Shown piece after piece: positions 44,021 through 54,260 of a stretch of DNA of 64,000 bases. The stretch covers positions 237,001 to 301,000 of the forward strand of contig CAUYUJ010015029.1 of the NCBI GenBank assembly GCA_963575745.1. The letters run 5' to 3'. The translations under genes were made by a program, and so were the position numbers. Position 1 is the first letter of the stretch. Every line of letters starts with the position of its first letter. Source of the stretch: Prorocentrum cordatum (taxonomy: Eukaryota; Sar; Dinophyceae; Prorocentrales; Prorocentraceae). The notes under the pieces were generated by a model that made no database searches, had not been told where the DNA came from, and was given only the letters and a program-made list of their open reading frames with translations.

Positions 44021-45485
44021 TCACTGCTGGGTGAGACAATTGCGCTGGGAGATCGCGGCGGCCTTCTTTTTCTCGTCGCTGAACTCGATCGTGTCATGGT
44101 CATAGCTGACCGGGCCGCCCATATCACTGAGGATGATTTCCTGGCCCATGCTGCCCTTGGTTTGGGGGTCGTCCCACATGTCCGGAGCAGATCCTCAATT
44201 TGCGTGGTGCGCAGCTGATCGGCTAACCGGCTAACCACCGCAAGTGGCTGGCCATGCTATTATCGGAAAGCGGCCGCACCGGGCCAATGGTCAGGGCGCT
44301 GAAGACGGGCATGTCGACGATGACGAGATCTGCAAGGATCGCCTCCGTCCCCCCTCTGCCTCCTACTCTCCTCGGCAGAAGCGGGGCCGTGCACCATCTT
44401 GCACAGCGCGAGGAAGTGCACCTGCAGTATGTCGGCTGCGCCGCATGCTGCGAACATCTCTGAGCCGAGCGAAGATTAGCACACCAGCTTGTGCGATTGG
44501 CTCTCTGCGTCCAACAAGTGGCACACCTGTTTGCCGTCGCGGCGCCACTTGCCGAGAGGTGTGCATATGGCTCCACTCATGCCCCATCCTGTCTCCTCTT
44601 CCCCCATGACAGACACGTCGCTGTGCGCGCTGAGTCGCTCGGAACACACCATGGCTGGAAATGTTGTGCGTGCCGGGAACCTTTTGCGTGCCCATAACAA
44701 CCCACTTGAGATCCATCGCGTCTCGGTTCGGCTGTTTGTTTGTGACTTCCTGCAGGGCGACGATGTACACTGCGACGTAGTGCTGACCGAGCAAACCATA
44801 GGCCGCTGCTCCCAGGAGAAGGCAAGAAGGCCTGGAACTTGACGTCCGGCCAGCTCGTCAGCGCTGGCGTCGACTAGGCCGACGCTCCTGATCGGTATGA
44901 GAGCGTCCATGTACTCGTCCTGGTCGAGCGAGCGTCCCTGTGCCGTCGGACACTGCGGTGCTGTTGCGCTCAGCAGCTGGTGAAATCGCCATAGTGGCAA
45001 TTCATTTTGCCGAAAACGATCTCGATGCGGCTGATCAGCAAATCGACGTGCTCCTTGTGTCCAGCGACCTTCAGATCGTCAACGTGCTGGGTGAAAAACA
45101 GGAACGGTAGCTCTGAACCGCTGGTGCCACTCGCACCAGACGTCTCTTGCTTGGCCTGAAATTCTGGGCCCCACCTGGAAGGTTTGGCGCTGCGCCCTGG
45201 TTAGCGCGTGACCCTGGCGAGCTCCATGGGAAAAAGTTCAGGCGCATCCATGCAGTCCTCGTCCGGATTGATGCAGCACAAGCACTCTGTCTGCTCGTAA
45301 TAACTCTCATAGCTGGGCACGTGCCAGAGCATGGCGGCAAAACTTGGTGGCTGGGTGAAGGTCGCCTCGCGGGGTGCTTCACCTGGTTCTTGCATCTCGG
45401 CGTAGGTCATGCCATGCTGGAGCGCCTCCTCGACGCCCAAGGCGACGTGAACCCAGTCGGGGCGACGCGCGGCCCCTGAGGACAA
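44021..45485 (-). pseudogene. Ty1/copia-type retrotransposon pol remnant (reverse transcriptase and RNase H)
   Basis: Minus strand, in order: a palm segment with MTYAEMQEPGEAP, FAAMLWHVPSYESYYE and ELFPMELARVTR (45,410-45,205); the catalytic motif as HVDD in HVDDLKVAGHKEHVDLLI (HVDD codons 45,075-45,086) then FGKMNCHYGDFTSC and TGA; in the next frame QCPTAQGRSLDQDEYMDAL (about 44,960-44,905); YVAVYIVALQ (about 44,780); and the RNase H end AEMFAACGAADILQVHF (about 44,470-44,420), SDNSMASHLRWLADQLRT, and DMWDDPQTKGS (about 44,180) closing at 44,021. The pol enzyme would make cDNA from element RNA and remove the template. The order and wording fit dinoflagellate copia elements. At least four frameshifts and one stop rule out a working enzyme unless the assembly is wrong. 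No LTR is seen. Confidence 0.8.
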
Positions 45486-45495
45486 TGGGCGCTGT

Positions 45496-46060
45496 TATTT
45501 CGGCGATAGTGGGCGTTATAAAGGGGGCGAGGGTGGTATAACGTACCCCCCCCCCCCCCGCGCCGTTTGGCTCTGGTACCACAGGGGCCTGTTGTTTCGT
45601 CTTCAGGGATAGCGGCCGTCATCGGCCCCGCCCCCCCCCAGATGACGTCACGTTCCGCGCTGGCGGCGTCCATAAATGCGTAAGGATGACCAAAGCCACG
45701 TAGGAGCAACATGTAAATTGCGATTTGCCCCGCAACGATTGTGTACACCACAATGCTCGCGTGCACAACAACGCGCGCGTACACCACAACACCTGCGTAC
45801 ACCGCAACAACCGTGTGCAACGCAGAACCTGCGTACACAACAATGCTTGCGTGCACCACAGCGCCCGTGTACACCACAACGAATGTGTACACCGCAGGAA
45901 CCATGTGCAACACAACGCCTGTGTACACCACAGTGCTTGCGTGCACCGCACCGCCTGTGCACACCACGGCGCCAGACTACAGCACAGCATCCGCGTGCAA
46001 CGCAACGCTCGTGTACACCACAACGCCTGCGTGCACAGGACAGGTGGAAGGAGCATGTGA
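45496..46060 (+). repeat. Left arm of a convergent repeat pair: TATA/C-run head, conserved block, 18-bp array
   Basis: Order: GCGATAGTGGGCGTTATAAAG (45,503 on), TATAACG, a C14 run (45,546-45,559), a conserved block from GACGTCACGTT (45,644) to ATGACC (45,691) containing two overlapping ATGs (45,676 and 45,686), then about 18 units of CACAACGCCTGTGTACAC. The array is open in all six frames, so the His/Cys-rich (HHNACV) or Pro/Gln/Cys-rich (CTPQRL) hexapeptide frames are not proof of coding. In the frame of the first ATG a TAA precedes it and the second-ATG frame has an early TAG. Confidence 0.8.
45643..45650. promoter_or_regulatory. Perfect TGACGTCA palindrome
   Basis: The 8-bp palindrome equals the CRE/ATF site known in other eukaryotes. 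The right arm has GGACGTCA at the same place. Function in this organism is unknown. Confidence 0.3.
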
Positions 46061-46560
46061 ATCATGATCAGCGGCGGACAGCTAAACGCCACGCCAGGGA
46101 AGTGTTGATGATAGAATGGGGCGTTTTCCCCCCGCCGCCCTCCTCCACCTCCATCGCCACCTCCACTACATGTGATTTTCCTCCTCCTCCTCTCCCTCCT
46201 CCTCCTCTCCCTCCTCCTCTTCCTCCTCCTCCCCCTCCTCCTCTTCCTCCTCCTCCCTCACCCTTCCCCCTGTCGCGCGGGTCGGCGCTACAGCGCACGT
46301 GCGTATCTCATCGCGCACCGCACATTGGTCTATTGAATCCGTCCATTTGGTTCTCGGATGGCCAATTCCGCTGGGGCCTCTTGGGCGCATATGGGAAGCA
46401 TATGGGAAGACTTATCGTGATGCGGGACGGTTCGTCGATTCCAGCGGCGCTCTCTTTTCCATGATATTTCTGGCCCCAACCTTATATACAGCAATTTTGA
46501 TCAGTGGAATCCACAGGCGCTCCATTTTGTCATCGGGACGTTTTCTAAAATTATATCTGC
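46061..46560. other. Spacer between the inverted arms
   Basis: Holds a (TCC)n tract (46,166-46,262) and ~280 bp of non-repetitive sequence with a CATATGGGAAG direct repeat (46,388 and 46,398). No gene identified. Confidence 0.5.
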
Positions 46561-47185
46561 AAAAATTGTGTTATGTTGTTCACGGTTGCTGTGGTGCACA
46601 CAGGCACCGCGGTGTACACAGGCGCTGTAGTGCACACAAGCATTGTGGTGTACACTGGTGCTGTGTTGCAGACAACTGATGTGGAGTACGAAAGCAACGT
46701 GGAGTACACAAGCGCCGCGGTGCCCGCAGGCACTGTGGCACTGGCACACATTGGCGCTGTGTTGCACGCGGATGCTGTGGAGTACACACGCTGTGTGTCT
46801 ACAAGCGTTGTGGTGCACGTAGGCACTGCGGTGTACATAGGCGCTGCGGTGCGGTTTGCTGCCGACATGCTGCTGCGACCCGTCGTCGGTCATTCCTAAG
46901 CATTTCCTGACGCCGCCGGCGCGAAACGTGACGTCCTCCTAATAGAAACAAACTCCAACCGCGTCCGCGCGCACAGCGACAATGAGCGACGAGCGACGAA
47001 CGACGACAGCGACGACGACGACGACGACGGCGACCACTGCGGACTAGACCCCTATGCAGATTCCTATGCGGGCGCCTATGCGGATCGCGATGCGCACGGC
47101 GGCAGTGCCGCCCAGGGCGCACTGAGGGGGGGGGGGGGCATTACCTTATAGGGGGGGGGGCGGGGGCTATAACGCACGCTATGCC
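46560..47185 (-). repeat. Right arm of the convergent repeat pair
   Basis: Read on the minus strand from 47,185: GCATAGCGTGCGTTATAG, a TATAAGG, a C13 run (47,138-47,126), ~190 bp with a GTC triplet tract, a conserved block 46,935-46,888 (GACGTCACGTTTCGCGCCGG and on to ATGACC), then the 18-bp array to about 46,570. Both ATGs of the left arm are conserved. The second-ATG frame stays open for 130 codons (46,893-46,501), and the first-ATG frame (APQRLCTPQC) stops after about 35. Confidence 0.8.
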
Positions 47186-47189
47186 CAAA

Positions 47190-47470
47190 ACGATTTTTGT
47201 TATATAAAACAAAAAAAAACTGCGAAGGACCCAGCCCCGCGCAGTTGTGAATACCGCAATTGTGCATACCATCTTCGCCCACGCTCCCTATGTGGCCACG
47301 ACCTCCCGCCGGAGCCCGACATGCTCAGGGACACGTTCGTTGCCGTCTTCGCCGACGACAACGACGAGGACGGCGCCCCCCTGACCGAGGAGCAAAAGCA
47401 GGAGAGGGCTCTGAGAGCCATGAGGGAATCTGCCACTGGCACCCCTCATGGCTCGTGGTGTTGGCTCCTG
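47190..47470. other. No recognisable gene
   Basis: A plus frame from about 47,300 (DTFVAVFADDNDEDGAPLT, then EEQKQERALRAMRES) reads like an acidic coding segment and runs into the ~89-bp repeat. It could be an exon end, but no boundary is clear. Confidence 0.3.
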
Positions 47471-47610
47471 TCACCCCCACTAGGGCCTTCGGTGGAGCTC
47501 CCTATGGAGCCACGAAGCGTGCGAGGGGTGTGCCAAAATGGGCGTGGGCTACCGTATGCGAGTTCCGCCACTGGGACCTTAGTTGGGTCTCCCTTTATTT
47601 TCCCGTGGCA
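47470..47610 (+). repeat. ~89-bp family, one and a half units
   Basis: GGGCCTTCGGTGGAGCTCCC ... CACGAAGCGTGCGAGGGGTG then the next CCACTGGGACC. It lies on the 3' side of the LINE remnant. Confidence 0.7.
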
Positions 47611-47781
47611 TAGACCTCATGCCTCCGCCTGCATTCCGGCCGGGCGCCTCTGCGGTCCTTGCCGCCTTGCGCATTCCGCTCCTGCAGGCGAGACCCCTGA
47701 AGGAAGGGGAGGAGGAGGAAAGGCTAAATATCTACCGGCCTACCTATGTTATAAAATGTGTGATGTGTAGGGACAGACAGC

Positions 47782-49720
47782 TTAATAAAAGCAAGCCCTT
47801 GCGGCCTGCTGCAACAGCGCCACATGCCGGCCGCCCTCTAGGTTGAGCGGTCCCCCAGCAACGCTGACATCATAGGATTTGCCGATTTCCTTCCAATATT
47901 CAGAAAACGTCAGCCTATACCAACTCATTCTGGGGCGTCCCACGCGGAGCGTCCCCACGTCGCGTTGCTTTAGTGTTATCGGGTTGAGCAACATAGTTTT
48001 CACAGGATCGTCGCCCCTGCTGGCAAGTATGGCTTCGAAGGATTTGAGCTTCAAACGTGTGTAGTATTCCCTGAACCTCTCAATGCGGTATCCAGGCCGC
48101 TGCGCCTGCAGCTGCTCGTTGGCGCGCATGTATACATATGTGTTGCTGTGTTGTCTGTCGACATATGTCGTCGTGATGTTTAGTATTTGTCGTAGCCCCT
48201 TCAATTGGAATGTGTCCAGGCGTTGCCGTGAGCTCTCCGTGAGCTGCGCCGACTCCAAGCCATACGTGAGTTTCGAACGGAAAATGGCGTTGAAGACGTG
48301 GTGTTTGAGTCGGACGGAGCAGTCTGAGCTTTTGAAGAACAGGCCAAGCTTTTTCCAGACACCAATGCACACGGAAAGGCGACGTCATAGCTCCATCTGC
48401 GGGTCTCCTCTATCGTTGACGAAACATCCCAAATATTTTACCTTGTGCATGCGCGGCACAACTGCTCCATGGCGGAATTTGGGGGTGACTTGTTGCCCAA
48501 ACTGAATGATTTCGTATTTGGTTTCGTTGAGCTTCAAGCCGTAGTTGTCACTTTCTTCCTCGATGGCGTGCAACAGCGTTTCTACTTCGATTTTGCTGGT
48601 GGAAGCACAAATTGAATCGTCTGCGTACAAAATCTCGTCCTCCGTTTGCCCCAGCACCCTCCCTGCCCGCAGGTCTTCGTCCAGGGTGTGGTGGGTATGA
48701 ACGTCGTGGAAGAGGCATCTCATGACTACCAGAAAAAGATAGATACGGTGACAGGGGGCATCCCTGGCGTATGCCTGTGGATTGTTCGTGCATTTGTGAC
48801 GCAGACCTCTCTAATTCAACAAAGAAGGTTGGTCTCGAGCACAGAAAACGGATCGTGTCGAGGATCCGTGGGTGAATCTGCATGCGCTCGAGGGACTGAA
48901 ACGGCGCCCCGTGTCTCACTTTGTCGAACGCCTTTTCCCAATCGAATAGCAAGAATAAGAGGTTGTTCCCGGTGCGCCCTCCGTATTCCATGGCTCTCCG
49001 CACAATGTGGATGGCCTGCGCCGTGCTCTTCCGCTGTCGAAAGCCGTATTGTGTTTTCTGCAGGTGCGGATCCAGCGTGTAAGAGAGACGTTTTTGAATG
49101 AAGGCTGCGAAGATTTTGCAAATGCTGCTCAAAAGCGAAATTGGGCGGTGGTTGTTCAGATTGCTCGAATCGCCTTCTTTGTATGGGAAAACCACCCGCG
49201 CCTTTAAGGATGCATCCGGAATGTGTCGCTGGGCCCACCAATCGTTGAGGGTGTCCAATACTACAGCGAGCGTGTCGCCATCCATTTCTTTGAAAAACTC
49301 CATCGGTACTTCGTCTGGGCCCGGTGCTTTTCGTCGTTTAAATTTCTTTAAGATTGCTCGCAGCTCCGTCAGTGACAGTGGTGACAGGTCCCACGCTACA
49401 GGGTGATCCACTACTGGGTCCCCCCACGGCATCTGCGTGGCAGCATTCTGTCCTGGGCCGGTCGGTCTCGCTGGTGTGCCCACTGCTTGGTGGCAAGATG
49501 TTTCGCTGTTTCTTCCGTTCGTTCGTGCAAAAGGACGGGCGCGCCACTTGTTTTTTTGTACGCGTATGGTTGTGGCGTGTATTCGGAGCGCAACCGTTTG
49601 AGGCCCATCCAGCGGTCTCTGACGTCCATGTTTTGCTGCACGGAGTCTAACAGAGTTTGTCCTCTTTCGTGCTGGCGTTGTTTTTTTGATTTGGGCAGTA
49701 ACTGATTTGATGGGCCACGA
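47782..49720 (-). pseudogene. LINE (non-LTR) retrotransposon reverse transcriptase, frameshifted
   Basis: Minus strand. The N-terminal part (about 49,650-49,480) has DRWMGLKRLRSEYTPQPYAY in one frame. The next frame carries KKFKRRKAPGPDEVPMEFF, NNHRPISLLSSICKIFAAF (fingers), YGFRQRKSTAQAIHIV, motif A LFDWEKAFDKV and motif B GIRQGCPLSPYL (codons for QGCPLSP at 48,746-48,766). A one-base shift near 48,740 moves to the frame with motif C YADD (48,616-48,627) and GLKLNETKYEIIQFG, VKYLGCFVND. A TGA at 48,385-48,387 (probably former CGA) interrupts it, and the same frame resumes to FYstop at 47,782 with a typical LINE C-terminal segment (GLRQILNITTTYVDRQHSN). The enzyme would perform target-primed reverse transcription. 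Two shifts and one stop make it inactive as read. The class differs from the CADD LINE at 1-1491. Confidence 0.92.
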
Positions 49721-49739
49721 AACAAAGGAGAGGTGTGCC

Positions 49740-50560
49740 ACAATGGGGCGGGGCCGCCATCGGACCCCTGCCACTGGGGCCTTCGGTCGAGCTCCCTATG
49801 AGGCCACGAGCCGTGTGGGAGGTGCGCCAAAATGTGGCGGGGCCGCCATGCGAACCCTGCCACTGGGACCTTAGTTGGAGCTCCCTGTGTGGCCACGAAG
49901 CGTGTGAACGGTGCGCCACATTGGGGCGGGGATGCCATGCGGGGTGCGCCACTGGGACCTTAGTTGGAGCTGCCTGAAGGGGCCACGAAACGTGCGAATG
50001 GTGCGCCTGAATGGGGCGGGGATGCCATGCGGGCTGCGCCACTGGGACATTAGTTGGAGCTCCCTATGGGGTCACGAAGCGTGTGAAAGGCGCGCCAAAA
50101 TGTGGTGGGGATGCCATGCGGGCTGCGCCACTGAGACATTAGTTCGGGCTCCCTATGAAGCCACGAGCCGTGTGGGAGGTGCGCCAAAATGTGGCGGAGC
50201 CGCCATGCGAACCCTGCCACTGGGACATTAGTTCGAGTTCCCTATGGGGCCACGAAACGTGCGGGGGGGTGCGCCTCAAAGGGGCGGGGATGCCATGCGG
50301 GCTGCGCCACTGAGAGATTAACTCGGGTTCCCTATGGGGGTCACGAGATTTGTGGGGGGGGGCGCCAGAAAAGGGCGGGGATGCCATGCGGGCTGCGCCA
50401 TTGAGGCATTAGTTCGGGCTCCCTATGGGGCCACGAAACGTGCGAGTGGTGCGCCAGAATGGGGCGGGGATGCCATGCGGGCTGCGACACTGGGACCTTT
50501 GTAGGGGCTCCCTATGAGGGCACGAACCGTGTGAGGGGTGTGCCAAAACAGAGACATACG
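49740..50560 (+). repeat. ~89-bp tandem array, about nine units
   Basis: CCACTGGGAC-type boxes at 49,771, 49,860, 49,949, 50,039, 50,128, 50,217, 50,307, 50,398 and 50,487 (spacing 89-91). Units share GGAGCTCCCTATGGGGCCAC, GTGCGCCAAAATG and GGGGATGCCATGCGGGCTGC. It lies directly upstream (minus sense) of the LINE remnant. Confidence 0.92.
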
Positions 50561-50640
50561 GAGCAAAGACAAGGATGAGGAGGAGGGAGGGGGGGAGGAG
50601 GAAGAGGAGGAGAGGAGAAAGGAGACGCGCGGCACCGTCT
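50560..50640 (+). repeat. (GGA)n microsatellite
   Basis: Purine tract separating the tandem array from the next coding remnant. Confidence 0.8.
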
Positions 50641-52470
50641 CTTCAAAACGAGGACCAAAAAACACAGGATGGTTGGGAAAAACACGTTCCTGCCCCAACG
50701 AACCTTCCAGCGCTCTGGCACCCGTGTCGCGGAGGCCCCTCAGCGCCGCGCGGCACCATTTGATCCGGGCAGTCTTGCCGTCTGATCCCTTCCAGTGCTT
50801 CCACTTGAAGACACGTCCGGGATTTATTGTCCCGGGCGCCCTGGAAAGTGCTGCGCCCTCCTTTGACAGACTCGACGCTTCCTCGTCGGTCAGGGGGTCG
50901 GCGACGCTCTTGCTAACGTGCAGCGTTCTTGGTGGCGGCATCCATGTTAAGCGCGGCTGTCCGGGGATCGACGGCAGCACACTTGCCGCGCGCCCGCCGT
51001 AGCTCGAGAATGCTTCGTGCACCCCTGGATAAGGATACAGCCCCACGCGTCTTCCCACTGCGCCCTCCACTAGCGCGCCGTAGTCGTCCAAGGAGGCCTC
51101 GACCAGGTAGTAGTGGAACTGCGCGTGGACGCCCTGACGTTGGCGGTGCGTCTCGACGTCCTTCGGCCACCCGTGGGCCCCGCGGCCGAGGCCGGCCGCG
51201 GCGTGTTTGACAGGCGCTGAGATTTCTCGCTGACTGTCGGCGCTCTCCCGCCCCTCGCGCTCCTGGGCCAGGCCTTCTGCCCCTTCGACTTCGCCAGGCT
51301 GCCAACATCGCCTGTTGGACGTGGCCAGTGAAAGCCGCTGTCGGTCTCCTCGGGCACAGCTGGCAGGGCTGATGGCGACGCGCCCTCGGTTGCGCTGGCA
51401 ACGTCCTCAGAAACTTCGATGGCGCAGTCGCCGATCGCGCCCCCTTCCAGTTCTCGCCGATTAACTGATGGGCGTCGAACCTGACGCCGTTGAGGTAAAT
51501 CTGCTGGACGTCGATCGGGCGCCGAGAGATGGCCGAGCTGCGGGTCCAGCCCGGCCAGTTGCCCACCGAGTTCCGGCCGCGCGCCCCATGCGCGGCTGGA
51601 ACGTCTGGAAGCTGGAAGCGTCTGCGGGACAGGTAGCGCAGTGCCGCGAGGGTGTTAGGGCGCTGCCGGATTCGCTCAATGATCTGCGTGCTGCGCGCCC
51701 TTCGCGCCCACCCACTGGCCGAATGCCCTGGCCCCGGGCCTGGCGCGATGTGCTCGAGGTCATATTCCACGCGGTCCCGGGCCATGCCTGCCCGCGCGAG
51801 GCCGGCGGCATGTTGGCCGCCCGCAATGCCCGCGCCATCCCCCCCCCGGCGGCGCGCCGCTTCCAGCGCGCGCGCGCCTTGCGCGAGTGGCCGCGATGCG
51901 CTCGCAAGGACGTGGCGACGTCGAGGCGAGTCCAGTCTGACGGCATCGGGTCGCCGGCGGCTGCGTCGGTTGCTCAGACCGTCTGGGCCCCGCGCCCGCT
52001 GCCGGACTGGCGCGCGCCCCTGGCCGAGCGACGCAGCCGCCCGAGACGCCATGCTGAGCCCCAGCGCTAGATGATGAGCTGGGGCCAGATTCTCCCGCGG
52101 GCGCGGGCGGCAGAGCAGCCTCATGCGCCGCTCCATGGTCTGCGCAATCAGGAAATTGAGCCTGCTGGTCGCGGGGGTGATGGGGCCCTCCAGGTCGCGC
52201 CGGCGCTCGCGAGCGCTGGCCGGCGCGCGGGCGCAGTTGCGCGCGAGGATCCGCGAACCTGCGCTTGCCGAACTCGCAGGCGTGCGCGGGGCGGTCGCGT
52301 TCCTTCCCCTTCTGGCAGCCAGGGCGCTCCCAGTGGGTCGGGGCTCTGCGAAGATGACGGCGCGCTGCTGGATCCCCGGGGCGCATGGGCGAGTCTGCCC
52401 GCGCGCTGCGCTTGCACGCCTTGCAGGTGAAGCGCGAGCGCTCGGCCGCCATTGCGCGCTTGATCTCGCC
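50640..52470 (-). pseudogene. Zinc-finger-bearing coding remnant of an unidentified multicopy protein
   Basis: Minus strand. Near 52,440 EIKRAMAAERSRFTCKACKR gives a CxxC pair (52,414-52,425) followed by PGCQKGKERDRPAHACEFG, a likely zinc-binding module. About 51,545-51,440 reads RRPIDVQQIYLNGVRFDAHQ then LIGENWKG. In another frame AIEVSEDVASATEG, ALPAVPEETDSGFHWPRPTG (about 51,430-51,310) follows. A third stretch, GWPKDVETHRQRQGVHAQFH, YYLVEASLDDYGALVEGAV, GLYPYPGVHEAFSSYGGRAA, PLTDEEASSLSKEGAALS and GRVFKWKHWKG (51,180-50,770), continues to about 50,640. These segments read as one protein broken by two or more shifts. Composition is clearly coding. I cannot name the family; it may be retroelement-associated. 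The end merges with low-complexity sequence. Confidence 0.5.
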
Positions 52471-53250
52471 CTCCGCGGCTCAGGCGGCCACGGTCGGGAA
52501 GGCCGTTGATCGGACGTCGCGCTCGCGATCGCCCAGGTCGCGAGGTGCGGACGCCGCAGACGGCCGCCAGTATGCCCTCGACGAGCCGCTCGGCCATCTT
52601 CGAAAGCCAGATCTCGGCGCCAAAGCTACGCGGCCATCTACGCGGGCATGGGCGCGCCTGTCCGGGCATCTGAAGTTCGCGAACTGTTGGGGGATCTCCG
52701 AAGCGTTGGAGACTGGCCCAGCGGGCTTCATCGAGATACCTCCGCGACGATCTCGAAGCCCAAGCTGACGTTGGTCGAAGATTACCTTGTCCACGCCTGG
52801 CGCTACCAGCACCTCTGGCCATGACGGCTCGTGGAACAGCCTTCATGGTTCGGGCGGCTAGTTGGCGAATGCGCCGCCTTGCCCAAGCTGCATCTGCGCT
52901 AGGTAGCCGCCGAATCGGCCACGGGGGCCGCGTCCTGAGGAATGCAGCCTGATGCGGTAGTTCCGCGCGTAGTTGAAGGTTGCGCAATGACCCAAAGCCA
53001 GCGGGTCGGAGACATGATGGTGACTTCTGGCGATTTGTGTCGAACGCGTCGTTCCACGGCTGGCCGCTGCCTCTCGTCGATGAGCTCACGGCCGGCCTGT
53101 GGCCGAGTCAAAATTCCCGCCAGCTCTAAGGCGGCGGCGGATTGCCAGTCTGCATCGGCGCCCCTCCACCAGAAAACTCTTGAATGTCGGCGAACAAATC
53201 GAATAAAGCGCGGTAAGTGAGGAGCTAGCAGGCGGCGCCGTGGACTGCGA
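52470..53250. other. No recognisable gene
   Basis: Minus frame 53,089-52,148 covers it, but only its end near the zinc finger looks coding. No repeat is evident. Confidence 0.35.
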
Positions 53251-54260
53251 TGTTAGAGCGCACCCTGAAGCTCCAGAGTGTTCGAACAATTCGGGGGATA
53301 GCCCTGTGGAGATTAACTATTAATTTCTGGTTCGGGGACCGACGGGCCTCGGAACCACCGCGCGGGCAAACCTGCGGCGAGGTTGCCGCGGGGGTCCTCC
53401 TCGCCGCATTCGCGGCCGCAACCGAAGTGGCCAATAACTTAAAAGCCGAGAACATAGGAAACCAGCCCGGCGAGGTCGGAGCCGCAGTCGTCGGAACGGT
53501 CCTTGGCAACCTGCTTGCAGGTTTAAAACACATGGCAATCCTTTATCTTCGCCTTCAACAAGCTGTGTTCGAATGCAACTAGTAATGGGTGTCGTGCGTC
53601 CGGTCTACCATGGGATGGGAAGATGCGTTTGAGTGGGCATGGTTGTGGGTGTGCTGCTGGGCGTCGTGTTTGCCGTCCGCCTTGGAATTGGAAGATGCGT
53701 TCGAGTCTAGTGAGCAAACTGCCGACGTGCCTAATTGAAAGCGCCGCTTCTTCGATGTGCCCACGCCGCCTGCAAAACACGTGGAGCAGGGGGCGCGTCG
53801 CAACGCTGCGCGGCGCATCAGGGCCGAATGCGCTCGTCGGTTGGTGATCGCCCAGTCGTCGACATGCCAAGCCTGATGTCGCACCGACGCAGTCTGTTGT
53901 GGATGAGCTCCCCGCTGAGCACCTTAAAGACAGAGATGCTGTGCTTTAGCTCTGGACCGACAAGGGTGCGATGCGCGCGGTGCGAACTCGAGTGGAGCGC
54001 GTGAGTGTCGCTCCTCTGCTGAGCTGCTGGTCGTGTCCACTGTTGTCAACGCCAGCCAACGACCATTCCCCTGGCGCCGGAGTCAATGCCTTTGGCGGAC
54101 CAGTTAGGAAGAGTGTCGAGGATGAGGTGGACCTCGCCCCTATTGGCGCCGCATGTAATTCACAATCGGCTGCAATCGGAACTGGGGAACGTGCTGTCGG
54201 ACAACGACTTGCACGCGCCCTCGAAGTCGGCGGTGCGGATGACGTCGAAGTCGCGACCTT
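53250..54260. other. Unresolved: short coding-like frames on both strands
   Basis: Plus frame 53,250-53,582 has a hydrophobic EVGAAVVGTVLGNLLAG. Minus 54,255-54,060 reads FDVIRTADFEGACKSLSD and HLILDTLPNWSAKGIDSG around a TGA. Either could be decayed coding sequence; neither is identified. Confidence 0.25.

Noticed and set aside
47521-47545. GCCAAAATGGGC in the ~89-bp repeat as a spliced-leader RNA gene
   Set aside because: Only ten core bases match the leader complement and no splice donor or conserved leader-RNA body follows.
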